From Svornostia abyssi (lineage in GTDB: Bacteria > Actinomycetota > Thermoleophilia > Solirubrobacterales > Solirubrobacteraceae), in the NCBI GenBank assembly GCA_024666565.1, contig CP088295.1, positions 4,836,001-4,900,000 of the forward strand: 64,000 bases of DNA. Reading direction: 5' to 3'. Made by a program: the position numbers and the translations under genes. Positions 1-8,132 of this stretch are shown one piece after another. The notes beneath the pieces were generated by a model. It searched no databases. It had not been told where the DNA came from and was given only the letters and a program-made list of their open reading frames with translations. Positions within the stretch are counted from its first letter, which is position 1; each line of letters begins with the position of its first letter.

Positions 1-1
1 G

Positions 2-820
2 CTCACCGTCGCCTACGAGGAGGAGGCCGAGCGGGTGGCGCGCACGCCTGAGCGGCTGCGCCGCGAGGCGGTCGAGGCTGCGCTGAGCGGCAAGACCGTC
101 GACCTCGACGCGCTGAGCCGCACCGCGGCGTACGAGTTTCGCCGCCGCCACATCGGGCTCGTGCTGTGGCGCGGCACGCCCATCTCCGACGGGGTGCCCG
201 CGGTGCTCGACGCGCAGCCGGCGTTCGCCGCGGTCGCGCGCGAGATCGCCGCCGAACTGGGCGCCGCCCCGCCGCTCGTCGTCGCGTCGGCGAGCAGTGT
301 GGCGTGGGCCTGGATCGCCGTCCGCGACGCCCCGCCGCCCGACCGGCTGCTCGCCGTCGTGGAGGCCGCGCGGCCGGAAGGCGTCTCCGTGGCGTTCGGC
401 GAGCCCGCCGCCGGCCTGGAGGGGTTCCGGATCACCCACGACGACGCGCAGACCGCCTCGCGTGTCGCGATGCTCCAGGGCGGTGACGCGTCCGGTGCCA
501 CGGTGCCATTCGACGCAGTTGAACTGACCGCGCTCGTGGCGGGAGACCTGCACCGCGCGCGGCGGTTCGTCCTGCGCCAGCTCGGGCCCCTCGCCGCCGC
601 CGACGAGGAGACGGATCGGCTGCGCGCGACGCTGAGGATCTACCTCGAGGAGCACGCCAGCCGCACCGCGACCGCCGAGCGGCTCGGCGTGCACCCGAAC
701 ACCGTCACGAATCGCGCGCGGGCGTGCGAGGCGCTCATCGGCCGGTCGCTGCGCGAGCGGCCCGTCGAGCTGCAGGTGGCGCTGGCGCTGCGCGAGACGC
801 TGGGCGACCAGGTCGCCTGA
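2..820 (+). CDS. PucR/CdaR-type transcriptional regulator, C-terminal part
   Basis: The reading frame is open from the first bases of the window, so the gene is cut at its 5' end and about 272 residues are visible. The last 60 residues form the PucR C-terminal helix-turn-helix (YLEEHASRTATAERLGVHPN, then a VTNRARACEALIG-like recognition helix). This pattern is typical of regulators of purine, sugar-acid or aromatic catabolism. The preceding 150 residues resemble the GGDEF-like middle domain of that family (GPLAAADEETDRLRATL precedes the HTH). The effector cannot be read. The GTG at 35 is an internal codon and probably not the start, because the frame continues upstream of it. Confidence 0.8.
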   Translation, partial: LTVAYEEEAERVARTPERLRREAVEAALSGKTVDLDALSRTAAYEFRRRHIGLVLWRGTPISDGVPAVLDAQPAFAAVAREIAAELGAAPPLVVASASSVAWAWIAVRDAPPPDRLLAVVEAARPEGVSVAFGEPAAGLEGFRITHDDAQTASRVAMLQGGDASGATVPFDAVELTALVAGDLHRARRFVLRQLGPLAAADEETDRLRATLRIYLEEHASRTATAERLGVHPNTVTNRARACEALIGRSLRERPVELQVALALRETLGDQVA

Positions 821-829
821 TCGTCGGCC

Positions 830-1543
830 TCACACGCGGTGGCGCACGACGAGCTCCGCCGCGAGCGCCTCGGTCGCGGCGTCGCTGCGCCACAGGGCCG
901 ACCCACCGAGCGTGGCGACGATCGCGCCCTCGACATCGCCGACCCCCAGCTGCGGATGGTGCTCGTCCAGCGACCCGGCCGTCTCGGGCCGCCAGTCGAC
1001 CTCCAGCGCCGCGTAGACATCGACCAGCACGTCGCGGATCGCCGCCCCATGCCCCACTACCACAACGGCGCTGACGAGCGCCGCGCCGCGCACGACCCGC
1101 TGCGCCGCGCCTGCGACCTTGAGCGTCCCGGCGGAGTTCACGCTGTGCTCGCCCGGGCAGTACTCACCGGGCAGTTCGCCGACCCTGGCGTCGACGCCGA
1201 GCCCGCCGAGCGCCTCGGCGAGGAGGGTCGTCATGTCGGCGAACCGCTCGTGGAGGTCGGTCCCCACGTCGTCCGGGCCGAGGAACTGCTCGACGACGAG
1301 GGACGCGCCGTCGTACGCGGCCGCCTGCCCACCCGCGAGCCGCATCACCGGGGAGAAGCCGTGAGCGCGCGCGGCCTCCGCGGCGGCCGCGAACCCCGGA
1401 CGCCGCGCGTCGAGGCGCCCGAACGCCAGCGCGGGCGCGGGCCGATACACGCGCGGGAGCGGCGCCGCCTCTCCGCGCGCGACGCGCAGCAACGTCGCGT
1501 GCGAGCGCGCGATGTCGAGCGCCGGATCGCCCGCGACGGCCAC
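830..1543 (-). CDS. Lipoate--protein ligase family protein (LplA/LipB fold)
   Basis: This is a 237-residue stand-alone biotin/lipoate ligase catalytic domain. Visible landmarks are the RLAGGQAAAYDG segment, matching the RRxGGGxxxHD region of LplA/LipM enzymes, and SAGTLKVAGAAQRV, holding the conserved lysine of the GxKIxGxAQ motif. The family attaches or transfers lipoyl or octanoyl groups to E2 and GcvH proteins in the cytoplasm. I place the start at GTG 1543, eight bases past the stop of the aldo/keto reductase upstream on the same strand, because longer versions would lie inside that gene. It is the last gene of a TetR, reductase, ligase run. Ligase versus octanoyltransferase cannot be decided from sequence alone. 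Confidence 0.75.
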   Translation of the reverse strand: MAVAGDPALDIARSHATLLRVARGEAAPLPRVYRPAPALAFGRLDARRPGFAAAAEAARAHGFSPVMRLAGGQAAAYDGASLVVEQFLGPDDVGTDLHERFADMTTLLAEALGGLGVDARVGELPGEYCPGEHSVNSAGTLKVAGAAQRVVRGAALVSAVVVVGHGAAIRDVLVDVYAALEVDWRPETAGSLDEHHPQLGVGDVEGAIVATLGGSALWRSDAATEALAAELVVRHRV

Positions 1544-1548
1544 GAGGG

Positions 1549-2553
1549 TCAGCCGGGGATCGGGCCCCGGCCGGCGCCGGTGTCGCGCAGCGCGTCGCCG
1601 AGCTCGGCGAGCGTCGCGTCGTCGAGCGCCACCTCGCCGGCGCCCGCCCACCCGGCGACCTGGCCGGGCTTGCGCGCGCCGCAGATGGCGCCCGTGACGC
1701 CCCGCTGCGCCAGGGTCCATGCGATCGCCAGCTCGCCGCTCGTGCAACCGAGGCGCCGGGCGATCGCGCCGAGCCGCTCGGCGAACGCCAGGTTGCGATC
1801 GAACAGGTCGCCGGTGAAGTGGTCGCTCTTGCGGCGCCAGTCACCTGCGTCGAGGGCGGTGAACCGCTCGTGCGACCACCCGCCCGTCAGCAGCCCCGCC
1901 TGCATCGGCGAGTAGACGATGACGCCCGTGTCGTGGTCGGCGCACCAGTCGAGCGTCTCCCCGAGCACACCGCGCTCGAGCGCCGAGAGCGGCGGCTGAA
2001 GCGTGTCGACGTGACGGATCAGCTCGCACGCGGCCAGCTGCTCGGCGGTGAAGTTCGAGACGCCGCCGAAGCGGACCTTGCCCGCCTCGATGAGATCGAC
2101 GACCGCGCCCCACGCTTCCTGCACCGTCGCGCCGTCCTGCGGGGGCCAGTGGATCTGGTAGAGGTCGATCGCCTCCACGCCGAGCCGCCGCAGGGAATCC
2201 TCGACCTCGCGGCGGATCGAGTCCGGCGCCCCGACCCGCGCCGCGCTCGTCTCGCCCTCGCGCCACACGAGGCCGCACTTCGTGAACACGTACGGGCGGT
2301 CGGCCTCAGGCAGCTCGCGGACCGCGCGGCCGACGACCTCCTCGCTGTGGCCCATCCCGTACACCGCGGCGGTGTCGATCCAGTTGATGCCCGCGGCGAC
2401 GGCCTCGTGGATGGCGGCGACGCTGTCGGCGTCGGACTGCGGGCCCCAGCCGAAATCCCAGGGGCCGCCGATCGCCCAGGTGCCGAGACCGACGCGGGTG
2501 ATCTGCAGGCCGGTGGTTCCGAGGGGGGCGGTCCTGCGCGGCTCGGAGGTCAT
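1549..2553 (-). CDS. Aldo/keto reductase
   Basis: This is a 334-residue (alpha/beta)8-barrel NADPH-dependent oxidoreductase. The catalytic tetrad is complete: Asp60, Tyr65, Lys92 and His135 (IDTAAVYG, FTKCGL, YQIHWP). The C-terminal third carries the YSPMQAGLLTG and GARKPGQV segments that bind the nucleotide in this family. Its start overlaps the stop of the TetR gene by four bases (ATGA), so the two are translationally coupled and probably co-regulated. The substrate is not evident. The sequence resembles the AKR11/13-like general aldehyde and sugar reductases of actinobacteria. Confidence 0.9.
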   Translation of the reverse strand: MTSEPRRTAPLGTTGLQITRVGLGTWAIGGPWDFGWGPQSDADSVAAIHEAVAAGINWIDTAAVYGMGHSEEVVGRAVRELPEADRPYVFTKCGLVWREGETSAARVGAPDSIRREVEDSLRRLGVEAIDLYQIHWPPQDGATVQEAWGAVVDLIEAGKVRFGGVSNFTAEQLAACELIRHVDTLQPPLSALERGVLGETLDWCADHDTGVIVYSPMQAGLLTGGWSHERFTALDAGDWRRKSDHFTGDLFDRNLAFAERLGAIARRLGCTSGELAIAWTLAQRGVTGAICGARKPGQVAGWAGAGEVALDDATLAELGDALRDTGAGRGPIPG

Positions 2554-3167
2554 GTCTCCGAGGCTACCCGCACCGAGAACGTCCGCAGCAGGTGCCGCTT
2601 CGCCGCCGCGAACCGGCGGTCCAGTTCGGCCTGCGGGACGACGGTGCCGAGCATCGCCAGCCCGCGGATCGTCGCCAGCGTGACGTCGAGGAGCTCGAGC
2701 AGGCCGGGCCCGCGCGGGCGCCCTCCCAACAGCTCGCCGAGCGCGCCGTCGATCGAGCGGGTCATGTCACGTTCGAGGGCCCGGATGTGCGGGCGCAGCT
2801 CGGCGTCCGTGCGCGCGGCGGCCCACACCTCGAGCGCGGCGGTGAAGGCCGATGACGTGTGCACGCGCCAGAGCTCGTCGAGCACCGCCTCCTGGCGCTC
2901 GGGATCGCGCAGGTCGCCGAGGTCGATGCGCCGGACGACGTCGGCCGTGATCTGTGCGTTGGCGTACCGCAGCGCCTCGACGACGAGTTCGGATTTCGTC
3001 GCGAAGTGGTGCTGCTGCGTGCCCTGCGAAACCCCCGCGCGCTCGGCGATGCCCCGCGTCGTCAGGTTCGCGTACCCGTCCTGGACGAGGGCGGCGACCG
3101 TCGCGTCCAGCAGCGCGGCCCGGGTGGCAGCGCGGCGTTCGGCCTGGGTTCGGCGCGAGCGAGGCAC
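2550..3167 (-). CDS. TetR family transcriptional regulator
   Basis: This 205-residue protein has an N-terminal TetR helix-turn-helix at about residues 14-60 (LLDATVAALVQDGYANLTTR followed by a GVSQGTQQHHFATKSEL recognition helix region). The C-terminal half is the variable ligand-binding domain. It is divergent from the short-chain dehydrogenase at 3214 and coupled to the aldo/keto reductase on its own strand. A perfect 6-bp inverted repeat lies in the 46-bp gap between the divergent genes. It therefore probably represses itself and both neighbours; the ligand is unknown. Confidence 0.88.
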   Translation of the reverse strand: MPRSRRTQAERRAATRAALLDATVAALVQDGYANLTTRGIAERAGVSQGTQQHHFATKSELVVEALRYANAQITADVVRRIDLGDLRDPERQEAVLDELWRVHTSSAFTAALEVWAAARTDAELRPHIRALERDMTRSIDGALGELLGGRPRGPGLLELLDVTLATIRGLAMLGTVVPQAELDRRFAAAKRHLLRTFSVRVASET

Positions 3168-3179
3168 CTCCCGAACTTA

Positions 3180-3207
3180 CCAGTCGCTTGACTGGAAAGT
3201 GTATCCT
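3180..3207 (+). promoter_or_regulatory. Inverted repeat operator plus -10 box between TetR gene and SDR gene
   Basis: CCAGTC (3180-3185) and GACTGG (3190-3195) form a perfect inverted repeat with a 4-base spacer, the usual form of a TetR-family operator. A TATCCT -10-like box follows at 3202-3207, six bases before the ATG of the dehydrogenase, implying a leaderless transcript. The operator overlaps where the -35 element would lie, so binding should block transcription. Seen directly; the assignment to the adjacent TetR protein is inference. Confidence 0.55.
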
Positions 3208-3213
3208 CGGCGT

Positions 3214-4164
3214 ATGGAGGAGAAGACGACGACGGTGGCGACCACGAATGGCGGCGAGGGCCCGTGGGCCTGGGGCGCCGAGCTCGACCCGATGCTTCAG
3301 GTGCGTCGCGTGCGCGGACTGGTGACCGGTCGCCGCGGCGACCGCGCGCTGCGCGAGGCCGTCGAGGGTCGGCGCATCCTGCTGACGGGCGCGTCATCGG
3401 GGATCGGCCGCGAGACCGCCCGCCGCCTCGGCCACGCCGGCGCCGAGATGCTGCTCGTCGCACGCCGCCGTGACCGGTTGGAGGAGCTCGCCGAGGAGGT
3501 CCGCGACGAGGGCGGCGCCGCGCACGTCCTGCCGTGCGACCTGACCAGCGCCGAGGCGATCGCCGAGCTCGTCGAGCAGGTCCGCGCCGACCACGGCGCG
3601 GTCGACGTGCTCGTTAACAACGCCGGGCACTCGATCCGCCGCACGCTGGAACGGTCCACCGATCGCCTGCACGACTTCGAGCGGGTCATGGAGCTGAACT
3701 ACTTCGGCGCCGTCCGCCTCACCGTCCCCCTCGTCGCCGACATGCGCGAACGCAAGCGCGGGCACGTCGTGAACGTCTCGACGATGGGCGTGCAGTTCGG
3801 CTACGAGCCACGCTTCGCCGCGTACCTCGCCTCGAAGGCCGCGGTCGACGCGTTCACCCGGTCGGCCGCGCCGGAGACGCGACGCGACCACGTGCATTGG
3901 ACCACCGTGTACATGCCGCTCGTCCGCACCGACATGATCACGCCGACCAAGGCGTTCCATCGGGCGCCCGCCATGTCCGTCGAGCGCGGCGCCGGGATGG
4001 TGCTCGACGGCATCGTGCGGCGCCCCGTGCGTGTGACCCATCCGTTCGGCACCATGTCGCAGGCCGCGCAGCTCGTCATCCCGCGCCGGATGGAGTCCGC
4101 GATGGCACGCACCGTCGGCCGGCGCCGACCCGCCGAGCCGGTCGTTTCGCCGCCTGCAGCTTGA
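3214..4164 (+). CDS. Short-chain dehydrogenase/reductase (SDR)
   Basis: This is a 316-residue classical SDR with a 50-residue N-terminal extension. The NAD(P)-binding motif TGASSGIG is at about residues 58-65, VNNAG follows, and the active site has Ser in NVSTMG and Tyr/Lys in YLASK. The C-terminal part (residues 240-316) resembles membrane-associated SDRs of actinobacterial lipid metabolism, with a basic tail. I chose ATG 3214 because the frame upstream runs through the divergent TetR gene and because a -10 box sits six bases ahead. The likely substrate is a hydroxylated lipid or ketone, but this is not demonstrable. Confidence 0.88.
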   Translation: MEEKTTTVATTNGGEGPWAWGAELDPMLQVRRVRGLVTGRRGDRALREAVEGRRILLTGASSGIGRETARRLGHAGAEMLLVARRRDRLEELAEEVRDEGGAAHVLPCDLTSAEAIAELVEQVRADHGAVDVLVNNAGHSIRRTLERSTDRLHDFERVMELNYFGAVRLTVPLVADMRERKRGHVVNVSTMGVQFGYEPRFAAYLASKAAVDAFTRSAAPETRRDHVHWTTVYMPLVRTDMITPTKAFHRAPAMSVERGAGMVLDGIVRRPVRVTHPFGTMSQAAQLVIPRRMESAMARTVGRRRPAEPVVSPPAA

Positions 4165-4284
4165 CCGTCGGCGACGCCCGCTCAGCGGGTGTTCGGCCGT
4201 CACGATCCCCACTCCGCGCGGGCCGGTATGAATCCCGGAGTGCCTGGATTTCCCGGGCTCTGAGCCGAGTACGGTGCCTACACG

Positions 4285-4647
4285 ATGCCGACTTTCCACG
4301 AAGAGAACCTCGTGATGTGGCGTGGGTACGCTCACCTCATCAGCCTCATGGATCTGCTGCGACTGCGCACCGCCGGGTGGGTGGCGGAGTCGACCGACCG
4401 CCCCGACCTGCACCTGGGTCTCGTGCACGCCACGCAGGAGTACGCCACGCCGGCCGACGCCGCTCGTCATCTCGACATGCAGGCGGCCATCGCCCGTCAG
4501 AAGCGCGAGGCCGAGCGTGCCCGCCGTGGCGGCGACGTCTGGATGCACGCCGAGCCGCGCGACCGCCGGCCGGCCGACGAGACGCCGGGCCGCGTGACGA
4601 CGACACGCGCGCGCAACGCGTCGCGGCGCTCCCGCTCGCGCACCTGA
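4285..4647 (+). CDS. Hypothetical protein, 120 residues
   Basis: I do not recognise this protein. It starts MPTFHEENLVMWRGYAHLIS. A mostly helical N-terminal half follows, and the C-terminal third is very basic (RRSRSRT end), which suggests nucleic-acid contact or disorder. A TACGGT box at 4270-4275 lies nine bases before the ATG, consistent with the near-leaderless promoters seen elsewhere in the window. The neighbours give no functional hint. Confidence 0.5.
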   Translation: MPTFHEENLVMWRGYAHLISLMDLLRLRTAGWVAESTDRPDLHLGLVHATQEYATPADAARHLDMQAAIARQKREAERARRGGDVWMHAEPRDRRPADETPGRVTTTRARNASRRSRSRT

Positions 4648-4656
4648 GCCACCCCC

Positions 4657-6087
4657 TCAGCGGCGCAGCGTGATGCGCTTCGTGGTCTTCGTGGTGTTGC
4701 CGGCCGCGTCACGCAGTGTGATCCGCAGGACCGCCACCGCCTTGCGTCCCCGCGCCCAGGCCCGGCGGATGGCGCGCAGTGCCTTGGCCGACACCGTGAT
4801 CCGGACGGTCACGGTCTTCCCGGCCGGCAGCGCGCGCTTCACGGACTTCAGCTTGGGGTCGGTGCCCGGCACGGCGATCGTCCCGGTGATGGTGAGGGTC
4901 GCCGCCTCGGATGCGCGGATCTTCAGCAGGATGCTCTTGCGCTGACGCAGGATCCGCTGCCTCGCCGTGGCGGTGAGCAGCAGCGCCGGCGGCGTGGCAT
5001 CGGCCGCCGCCCCCGGGATCGTCGCCCCTGGTGCCGTCCCGGTCCCGGCGCCGGTCCCGGCGCTGCCGCCCGAACCGAACACGGGCGTCGCCAGGTCGGC
5101 GGCGGTCCAGGCGGGGTCCTTGTTGTCGCCGCCGGTCGTGAGCCGGGTCGCCGTGCCCGGGAACGCGCAGGTGTTGCACGTCGACGGGACGCTCCAGACG
5201 TCACCCTGCGCCTCGAAGACGATCCGCCCGCCGGCGAAGCGCGGGCTGGAGAACGTCACACCGGCGGGCGCGACGACCGCGTGGCGCAGCGACCCGGCGA
5301 AGCACGCCGTGTTCCCGGCGCCGTAGACCCAGATCCCCGGGTCGGTGCCGCCCTCCGCGGCGACCACGGCATCCCCGGACGGCGACCACGACGGGTCGGT
5401 CTGCTCGGCGTCGTCGCAGCTGATGACGTGCTCGCCCGCCAGGTCCGGGCCGGTCACGATGAGCGCGTCGTTGCCCCCGGACGTGCACCCGGCGTACACG
5501 AGCTGCGATGGCGCCGCCGGGTTCGGGCTGGGCTCGTCGGGCAGGTCGGTGCACGCGGGGTAGGCCTCGGAGCTCGTGCTCTTGACCGCCCCCACGCACG
5601 CGTAGCTGCCGTCGTCGAGGAAGCCCTGGCAGTGCTGGAATGCGTAGGCGACGGCGCCGTCGCCGCGCGGTTCGGGCGCGATGGACGACGCCGAGCAGTT
5701 GAAGCAGTACGACGGCGCGCCGGTGAGCCGCTCCACGGTGGCGCCGCCGGCCCAGCGGTACACGCCGGTGGCGTTGAAGCCGAAGTGGTACGTCGTGCAG
5801 CTGTACTGCCACGGGAACGTGCCGCACAGCCCGAGCCTCGACACCTGGTTCGCGGTGGTGCTGCCCTCGAACGTCACCGTCGTCCCGGCCGGATGCACCC
5901 CGGGGTTCTGCAGCGTGGTCATCCCCGGCGCGGCGCTCTTCGGGATGAGGAGGTGCGGCACGGATCCGTCGTCGTGCATCGCCCACAGGTCGCCGCCCTT
6001 GCTCCAGACGATCGTCCCGGACGCGGGGGCGGCGGGGAGCACGACGGCCGCGGCGAGGGCCGTGAGGACGAGGCGGCGAACGAGCAT
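4657..6087 (-). CDS. Exported TolB/WD40-like beta-propeller protein
   Basis: This is a 476-residue protein with an N-terminal signal peptide (MLVRRLVLTALAAAVVLPAA, cleavage near APASG). The body has repeated IVWSKGGDLW, ADPSWSPSGDAVV and GGRIVFEAQGDVWSV segments, characteristic of PD40/TolB propeller blades. Several cysteines suggest disulfides outside the cell. The last 120 residues are a lysine/arginine-rich beta-sandwich-like region. I moved the start to ATG 6087 because the signal peptide begins there and a TACGTT box precedes it by six bases. The function is not known beyond likely binding or scaffolding at the cell surface. Confidence 0.7.
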   Translation of the reverse strand: MLVRRLVLTALAAAVVLPAAPASGTIVWSKGGDLWAMHDDGSVPHLLIPKSAAPGMTTLQNPGVHPAGTTVTFEGSTTANQVSRLGLCGTFPWQYSCTTYHFGFNATGVYRWAGGATVERLTGAPSYCFNCSASSIAPEPRGDGAVAYAFQHCQGFLDDGSYACVGAVKSTSSEAYPACTDLPDEPSPNPAAPSQLVYAGCTSGGNDALIVTGPDLAGEHVISCDDAEQTDPSWSPSGDAVVAAEGGTDPGIWVYGAGNTACFAGSLRHAVVAPAGVTFSSPRFAGGRIVFEAQGDVWSVPSTCNTCAFPGTATRLTTGGDNKDPAWTAADLATPVFGSGGSAGTGAGTGTAPGATIPGAAADATPPALLLTATARQRILRQRKSILLKIRASEAATLTITGTIAVPGTDPKLKSVKRALPAGKTVTVRITVSAKALRAIRRAWARGRKAVAVLRITLRDAAGNTTKTTKRITLRR

Positions 6088-6145
6088 CCACTGAACGTAC
6101 GCCTGGTCTGCCAGCGCGTCGTCCGCGTCCGTTCGCACACCTCAT

Positions 6146-6172
6146 GCGGGTTTCCCCGGTCAGGAAACCCGC
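6146..6172 (-). terminator. Hairpin downstream of the ABM-like gene
   Basis: A perfect 10-bp stem, GCGGGTTTCC (6146-6155) with GGAAACCCGC (6163-6172), encloses a 7-base loop just after the stop of the 6176-6481 gene. No T tract follows, so it may stop transcription inefficiently or act as an mRNA 3' end. Confidence 0.45.
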
Positions 6173-6175
6173 AGC

Positions 6176-6481
6176 TCAGGCGGTGACTCGCTCGTGCACG
6201 ACCTCATAGACGCCGTTGAGCACGACCTCCTCGACGTACGCGTCCTCGGCCGCCCGGCGCCGCTCCGCGTAGCCGTGGCCGGCCTGATTGGCCTCGAGCT
6301 CTTCGAGGGTGCCGTCGAAGAACCCGAAGCTGATCACGACGTTCTCGTCGCGCACGTCGCGGAGCATGTCGAAACGGACCCAGCCGGCGGGCGGCGCCTC
6401 GTCCCCCGGCGGGCGGAAGGCCTCGGCGAAGTCGTCGAACGTTCCCGGCTTGAGCCGGCGAACGGTGTGTGCGCACAGCAT
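6176..6481 (-). CDS. Small dimeric alpha/beta-barrel (ABM-like) protein
   Basis: This 101-residue protein has the layout of antibiotic-biosynthesis-monooxygenase-like ferredoxin folds: an N-terminal strand (MLCAHTVRRLKPG), a helix (FDDFAEAF), a central strand (NVVISFGFFDG), and a C-terminal helix and strand (VVLNGVYEVVHERV). Such proteins form dimers that bind heme or small hydrophobic ligands or act as cofactor-free oxygenases. A clear ribosome-binding site (GGAGG) precedes the ATG. No catalytic residue can be assigned. Confidence 0.65.
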   Translation of the reverse strand: MLCAHTVRRLKPGTFDDFAEAFRPPGDEAPPAGWVRFDMLRDVRDENVVISFGFFDGTLEELEANQAGHGYAERRRAAEDAYVEEVVLNGVYEVVHERVTA

Positions 6482-6550
6482 GGTCGCCTCCGATCGGTGA
6501 TGAAACCGAGACAGAACGTACCACCGGGATTCCGCCGTGTGGGGCGGATG

Positions 6551-7420
6551 TCAGGCCTTCCGACGGCCGCCCGGCAGGCGCTCGGCGACGCGCCCGAGCG
6601 GGACCACGGCGACGCTGAGCTGGTGCGCGGATTCGCGCAGGCTCCCGACGCTCGTGCCCAGCGCACCGAGCGTCGGCTCGAGCCGGCCGAGCTGCTCGCC
6701 GATCAGGCCGACCTGCGACTCGACGGAGTTCACGTGCGCGGGAAGCGCGGGCAGGTCGCGGGTGGCCTCGGCGAGCGCCTCCAGCGCGTCGGCGACGGCG
6801 GCGAGCCGGTCCAGTGCGTCGCCGAGGTCGCCCAGGGTGCGCAGCGTCTGTTCCAGCCCGCCGAGCTTCGTGAGGGTCTCGTCGAGTTCGGCGAGCCGGT
6901 TGAGCGTGTCCGGGAGCTCACCCAGGCGCATGACGAGGCTCTCGTCCGCGAGCAGCTGGTCCACCGGGCCGCCGGGGGCGAAGAGCTGGTCGAGGACACC
7001 ATCGGGCTCGAGGATCCGGTCGAGCGTGCCGCCCTCCTCGGTGATCCGGTCCAGCGGACCGCCCGGCGCGACCAGCCGGTCGATCGGGCCACCCTCGAGC
7101 AGCAGCCGGTCGACGACCCCGTCGTCCTGCAGCAGGCGGTCCAGCGGGCCCCCGGATGCCAGGGCGCGGCCGAGCGGGCGGTCGTCGCTCGTCAGGAGCG
7201 CCAGCTGCTCGATGCGGGCGAGCGGGCCGTCCTCGGCCGACAGCCGGCCGAGCTGCTCGAGCGGCCCGTCCTCGGCGATGACCGCGGCGAGCCGGTCGCC
7301 GTAGCCGCCCGGGCGGCGCCACGGGCCGTCGGGCGCCGTGAGCTGCCCGGCCTGCACGACGACCTGGGCGGCGGCGATGGACGCGCGCGCGGGGAGCAGG
7401 GCGAGACCGAAGAGACTCAC
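6551..7420 (-). CDS. Decapeptide-repeat protein of unknown function
   Basis: This 289-residue protein starts at GTG 7420, seven bases behind a TACGGT box. An N-terminal hydrophobic helix (LFGLALLPARASIAAAQVVV) could anchor it in or at a membrane. From residue 90 to 229 it consists of about fourteen uninterrupted 10-residue units of the type GGPLDRLLxx, drifting into DALDRLAAVA-like units; weaker copies occur from residue 50. The pattern predicts amphipathic helices in a rod or coiled coil. The tail (residues 230-289) is also helical and ends in a basic PGGRRKA. I do not recognise a family; phasin-like or scaffold roles are possible. Confidence 0.7.
   Translation of the reverse strand: MSLFGLALLPARASIAAAQVVVQAGQLTAPDGPWRRPGGYGDRLAAVIAEDGPLEQLGRLSAEDGPLARIEQLALLTSDDRPLGRALASGGPLDRLLQDDGVVDRLLLEGGPIDRLVAPGGPLDRITEEGGTLDRILEPDGVLDQLFAPGGPVDQLLADESLVMRLGELPDTLNRLAELDETLTKLGGLEQTLRTLGDLGDALDRLAAVADALEALAEATRDLPALPAHVNSVESQVGLIGEQLGRLEPTLGALGTSVGSLRESAHQLSVAVVPLGRVAERLPGGRRKA
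6734..7153 (-). repeat. Fourteen tandem 30-bp units coding for decapeptides
   Basis: The coding sequence is built of consecutive 30-base units with a Gly-Gly-Pro-Leu-Asp-Arg-Leu core in the first half and degenerate Leu-containing decads in the second. The register is never broken over 420 bases. Confidence 0.7.
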
Positions 7421-7542
7421 GGGCGCAACCGTACCGGCCTGACCAACGGACGCTGAGCCCGAGACACCAGATCTCGGTAGTTGGGCGCGGTCATGCGTCC
7501 ACGTTTCTTATCTCCATCCCGTCGCCACCCGACATTCCCTCC

Positions 7543-7833
7543 ATGAAGTCACTCATTCGCAGCAGCGCAGCCATCTTCGCCCTCTCCGCACTCTCCCTGG
7601 GGGCGGTGCCCGCCGCGCACGCCAACAATGTCGGCGTGTGCAATCAGGCGTCACCGCACTGGCTCGGCGGCGGGTACGTGGCCCTCGATGAGCCCGTCGA
7701 CAGCCCGGCGGCCCGCTACACCGAGGACCTCGGAGCCCTGCCCGGTCAGGGCAAGGGCCTGGAGCGCGCTGCCGCGAACTCCCCGGCACTGACCCGCTGC
7801 TACTACGCCGACCCCGACGCGGACGTCTACTAG
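7543..7833 (+). CDS. Small exported protein
   Basis: This 96-residue protein has a typical Sec signal peptide (MKSLIRSSAAIFALSALSLG, cleavage after AHA). A mature part of about 70 residues follows with two cysteines (GVCNQASPHW and LTRCYYAD) that could form one disulfide. The end is acidic (DPDADVY). No family is recognised. A strong hairpin follows 20 bases after the stop, so it is probably a single-gene transcript. Confidence 0.65.
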   Translation: MKSLIRSSAAIFALSALSLGAVPAAHANNVGVCNQASPHWLGGGYVALDEPVDSPAARYTEDLGALPGQGKGLERAAANSPALTRCYYADPDADVY

Positions 7834-7852
7834 GTCCACACCCCCGGACCTC

Positions 7853-7884
7853 GAGCGCCGCGACGCCCCCGCGTCGCGGCGCTC
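7853..7884 (+). terminator. Strong hairpin terminator
   Basis: A perfect 12-bp stem, GAGCGCCGCGAC with GTCGCGGCGCTC, encloses an 8-base loop and lies 19 bases after the stop of the small exported protein. A pyrimidine-rich stretch follows. It fits an intrinsic terminator of GC-rich bacteria. Confidence 0.6.
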
Positions 7885-7933
7885 ACCCCTCCTTCGTCTC
7901 CCGCGTGACCGGGCGCAGTGCGACACTGCGCCG

Positions 7934-8128
7934 ATGAGCGACGGGAACTGCACCATCACGCTGAGCAACGGCCGGGAGTACGCGATCGGGCTGGCCGGCG
8001 AGGAAGTCGTCCGGCGCATCGCCGCCGACGAGCGCGGGATGTCGCAGCTGCCCGAGCGCGGCTCGCAACTCGCCCTGTGGGTCCGCAACGCCGACGTGTC
8101 GGCGGTCCAGGACGCACCGAGCCGCTGA
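7934..8128 (+). CDS. Hypothetical protein, 64 residues
   Basis: This small protein (MSDGNCTITLSNGREYAIGL start) has a beta-rich N-terminal half and ends five bases before the crotonase-family gene at 8133, so the two are probably co-transcribed. No family is recognised. The protein-like composition in a tight operon position supports it as real. Confidence 0.55.
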   Translation: MSDGNCTITLSNGREYAIGLAGEEVVRRIAADERGMSQLPERGSQLALWVRNADVSAVQDAPSR

Positions 8129-8132
8129 GGCC

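Noticed and set aside
3188..3193. TTGACT as a -35 element for the dehydrogenase at 3214
   Set aside because: The only -10-like box is eight bases away, too close; the hexamer is part of the inverted repeat.
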